DNA from: Limisphaerales bacterium
Lineage (GTDB): Bacteria; Verrucomicrobiota; Verrucomicrobiia; Limisphaerales; UBA8199
Reading direction: 5' to 3'
DNA length: 5,069 nucleotides
NCBI GenBank assembly: GCA_025356925.1
Contig: JANXQE010000744.1
Coordinates: 1-5,069, forward strand
A program made the translations under genes and the position numbers. The notes beneath the pieces are model-generated. The model saw only the letters and a program-made list of their open reading frames with translations. It was not told the origin of the DNA and made no database searches. This document shows, in pieces, positions 5,021 to 5,069 of the stretch (positions within the stretch are counted from its first letter, which is position 1; every line of letters starts with the position of its first letter).

Positions 5021-5032
5021 ACTCGCCAGCAT

Positions 5033-5069
5033 ATGGATGTTCTGACTCTTTCGCGAATCCAGTTCACGC
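5033..5069 (+). CDS. cydA: Cytochrome bd ubiquinol oxidase subunit I (first 12 codons, cut by right window edge)
   Basis: The last 37 bases encode MDVLTLSRIQFT before the window ends. This matches the very conserved N-terminus of CydA, which in E. coli reads MLDIVELSRLQFALT; the SR-x-QF core precedes the first heme-ligating histidine a few residues further on. CydA is the membrane subunit carrying hemes b558, b595 and d and the quinol site of cytochrome bd, a high-affinity oxidase resistant to sulfide, NO and other heme-copper oxidase poisons. Only 12 residues are visible, so the call depends on one short motif and correct start spacing. cydB should follow outside the window. There is no clear Shine-Dalgarno sequence. 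Placement about 60 bp after the rhodanese gene on the same strand makes co-transcription plausible. Confidence 0.7.
   Translation, partial: MDVLTLSRIQFT

Overview
The window looks like a chromosomal piece of a member of the PVC superphylum, most probably Verrucomicrobiota (Pedosphaeraceae/Limisphaerales-like). The reasons are a fragment of the PVC-type 'membrane-bound dehydrogenase / heme-binding CxxCH' family, a heme A synthase with the Verrucomicrobia-like GYN...EHSHR region, moderately GC-rich DNA, and several genes without a clear Shine-Dalgarno sequence. This placement is inference from family resemblance; no phylogenetic marker is present. I see no rRNA, tRNA, CRISPR array, insertion sequence or transposase.

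Left part (1-1190, minus strand): an exported cupredoxin-like copper protein with a C-terminal carboxypeptidase-regulatory-like domain, followed in the same direction by the N-terminal part of a heme A synthase (CtaA/COX15) that runs off the left edge. The pair suggests the edge of a heme-copper (cytochrome c oxidase) gene cluster.

Middle (1191-2266): about 1 kb of decayed DNA. It holds a remnant of a PVC-type dehydrogenase/heme-binding protein (recognisable part about 1469-1735), an unrecognised stretch with a clean inverted repeat (1950-1965), and a small broken gene for an exported-looking peptide that can be restored by one base in an A5 tract. Its stop codon overlaps the start of the next gene. 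Then comes an intact plus-strand VirK/YbjX (DUF535) family gene (2267-3277).

Right part (3278-5069, plus strand): after a ~320 bp intergenic region come an ECF sigma factor, a soluble zinc-finger anti-sigma factor whose C3/H29/C33/C36 spacing matches my recollection of redox-sensing RsrA, a membrane-anchored single-domain rhodanese, and the first 12 codons of cydA (cytochrome bd oxidase subunit I), cut by the right edge. A 12-codon mini-ORF overlaps the anti-sigma stop and the rhodanese start.

Taken together, the window joins two terminal-oxidase neighbourhoods: copper/heme A on the left and cytochrome bd on the right. The most interesting hypothesis is that the right block is a redox- or sulfur-responsive sigma/anti-sigma switch that controls the rhodanese and cytochrome bd oxidase. 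The parts are seen in the sequence; the regulatory link is inferred.
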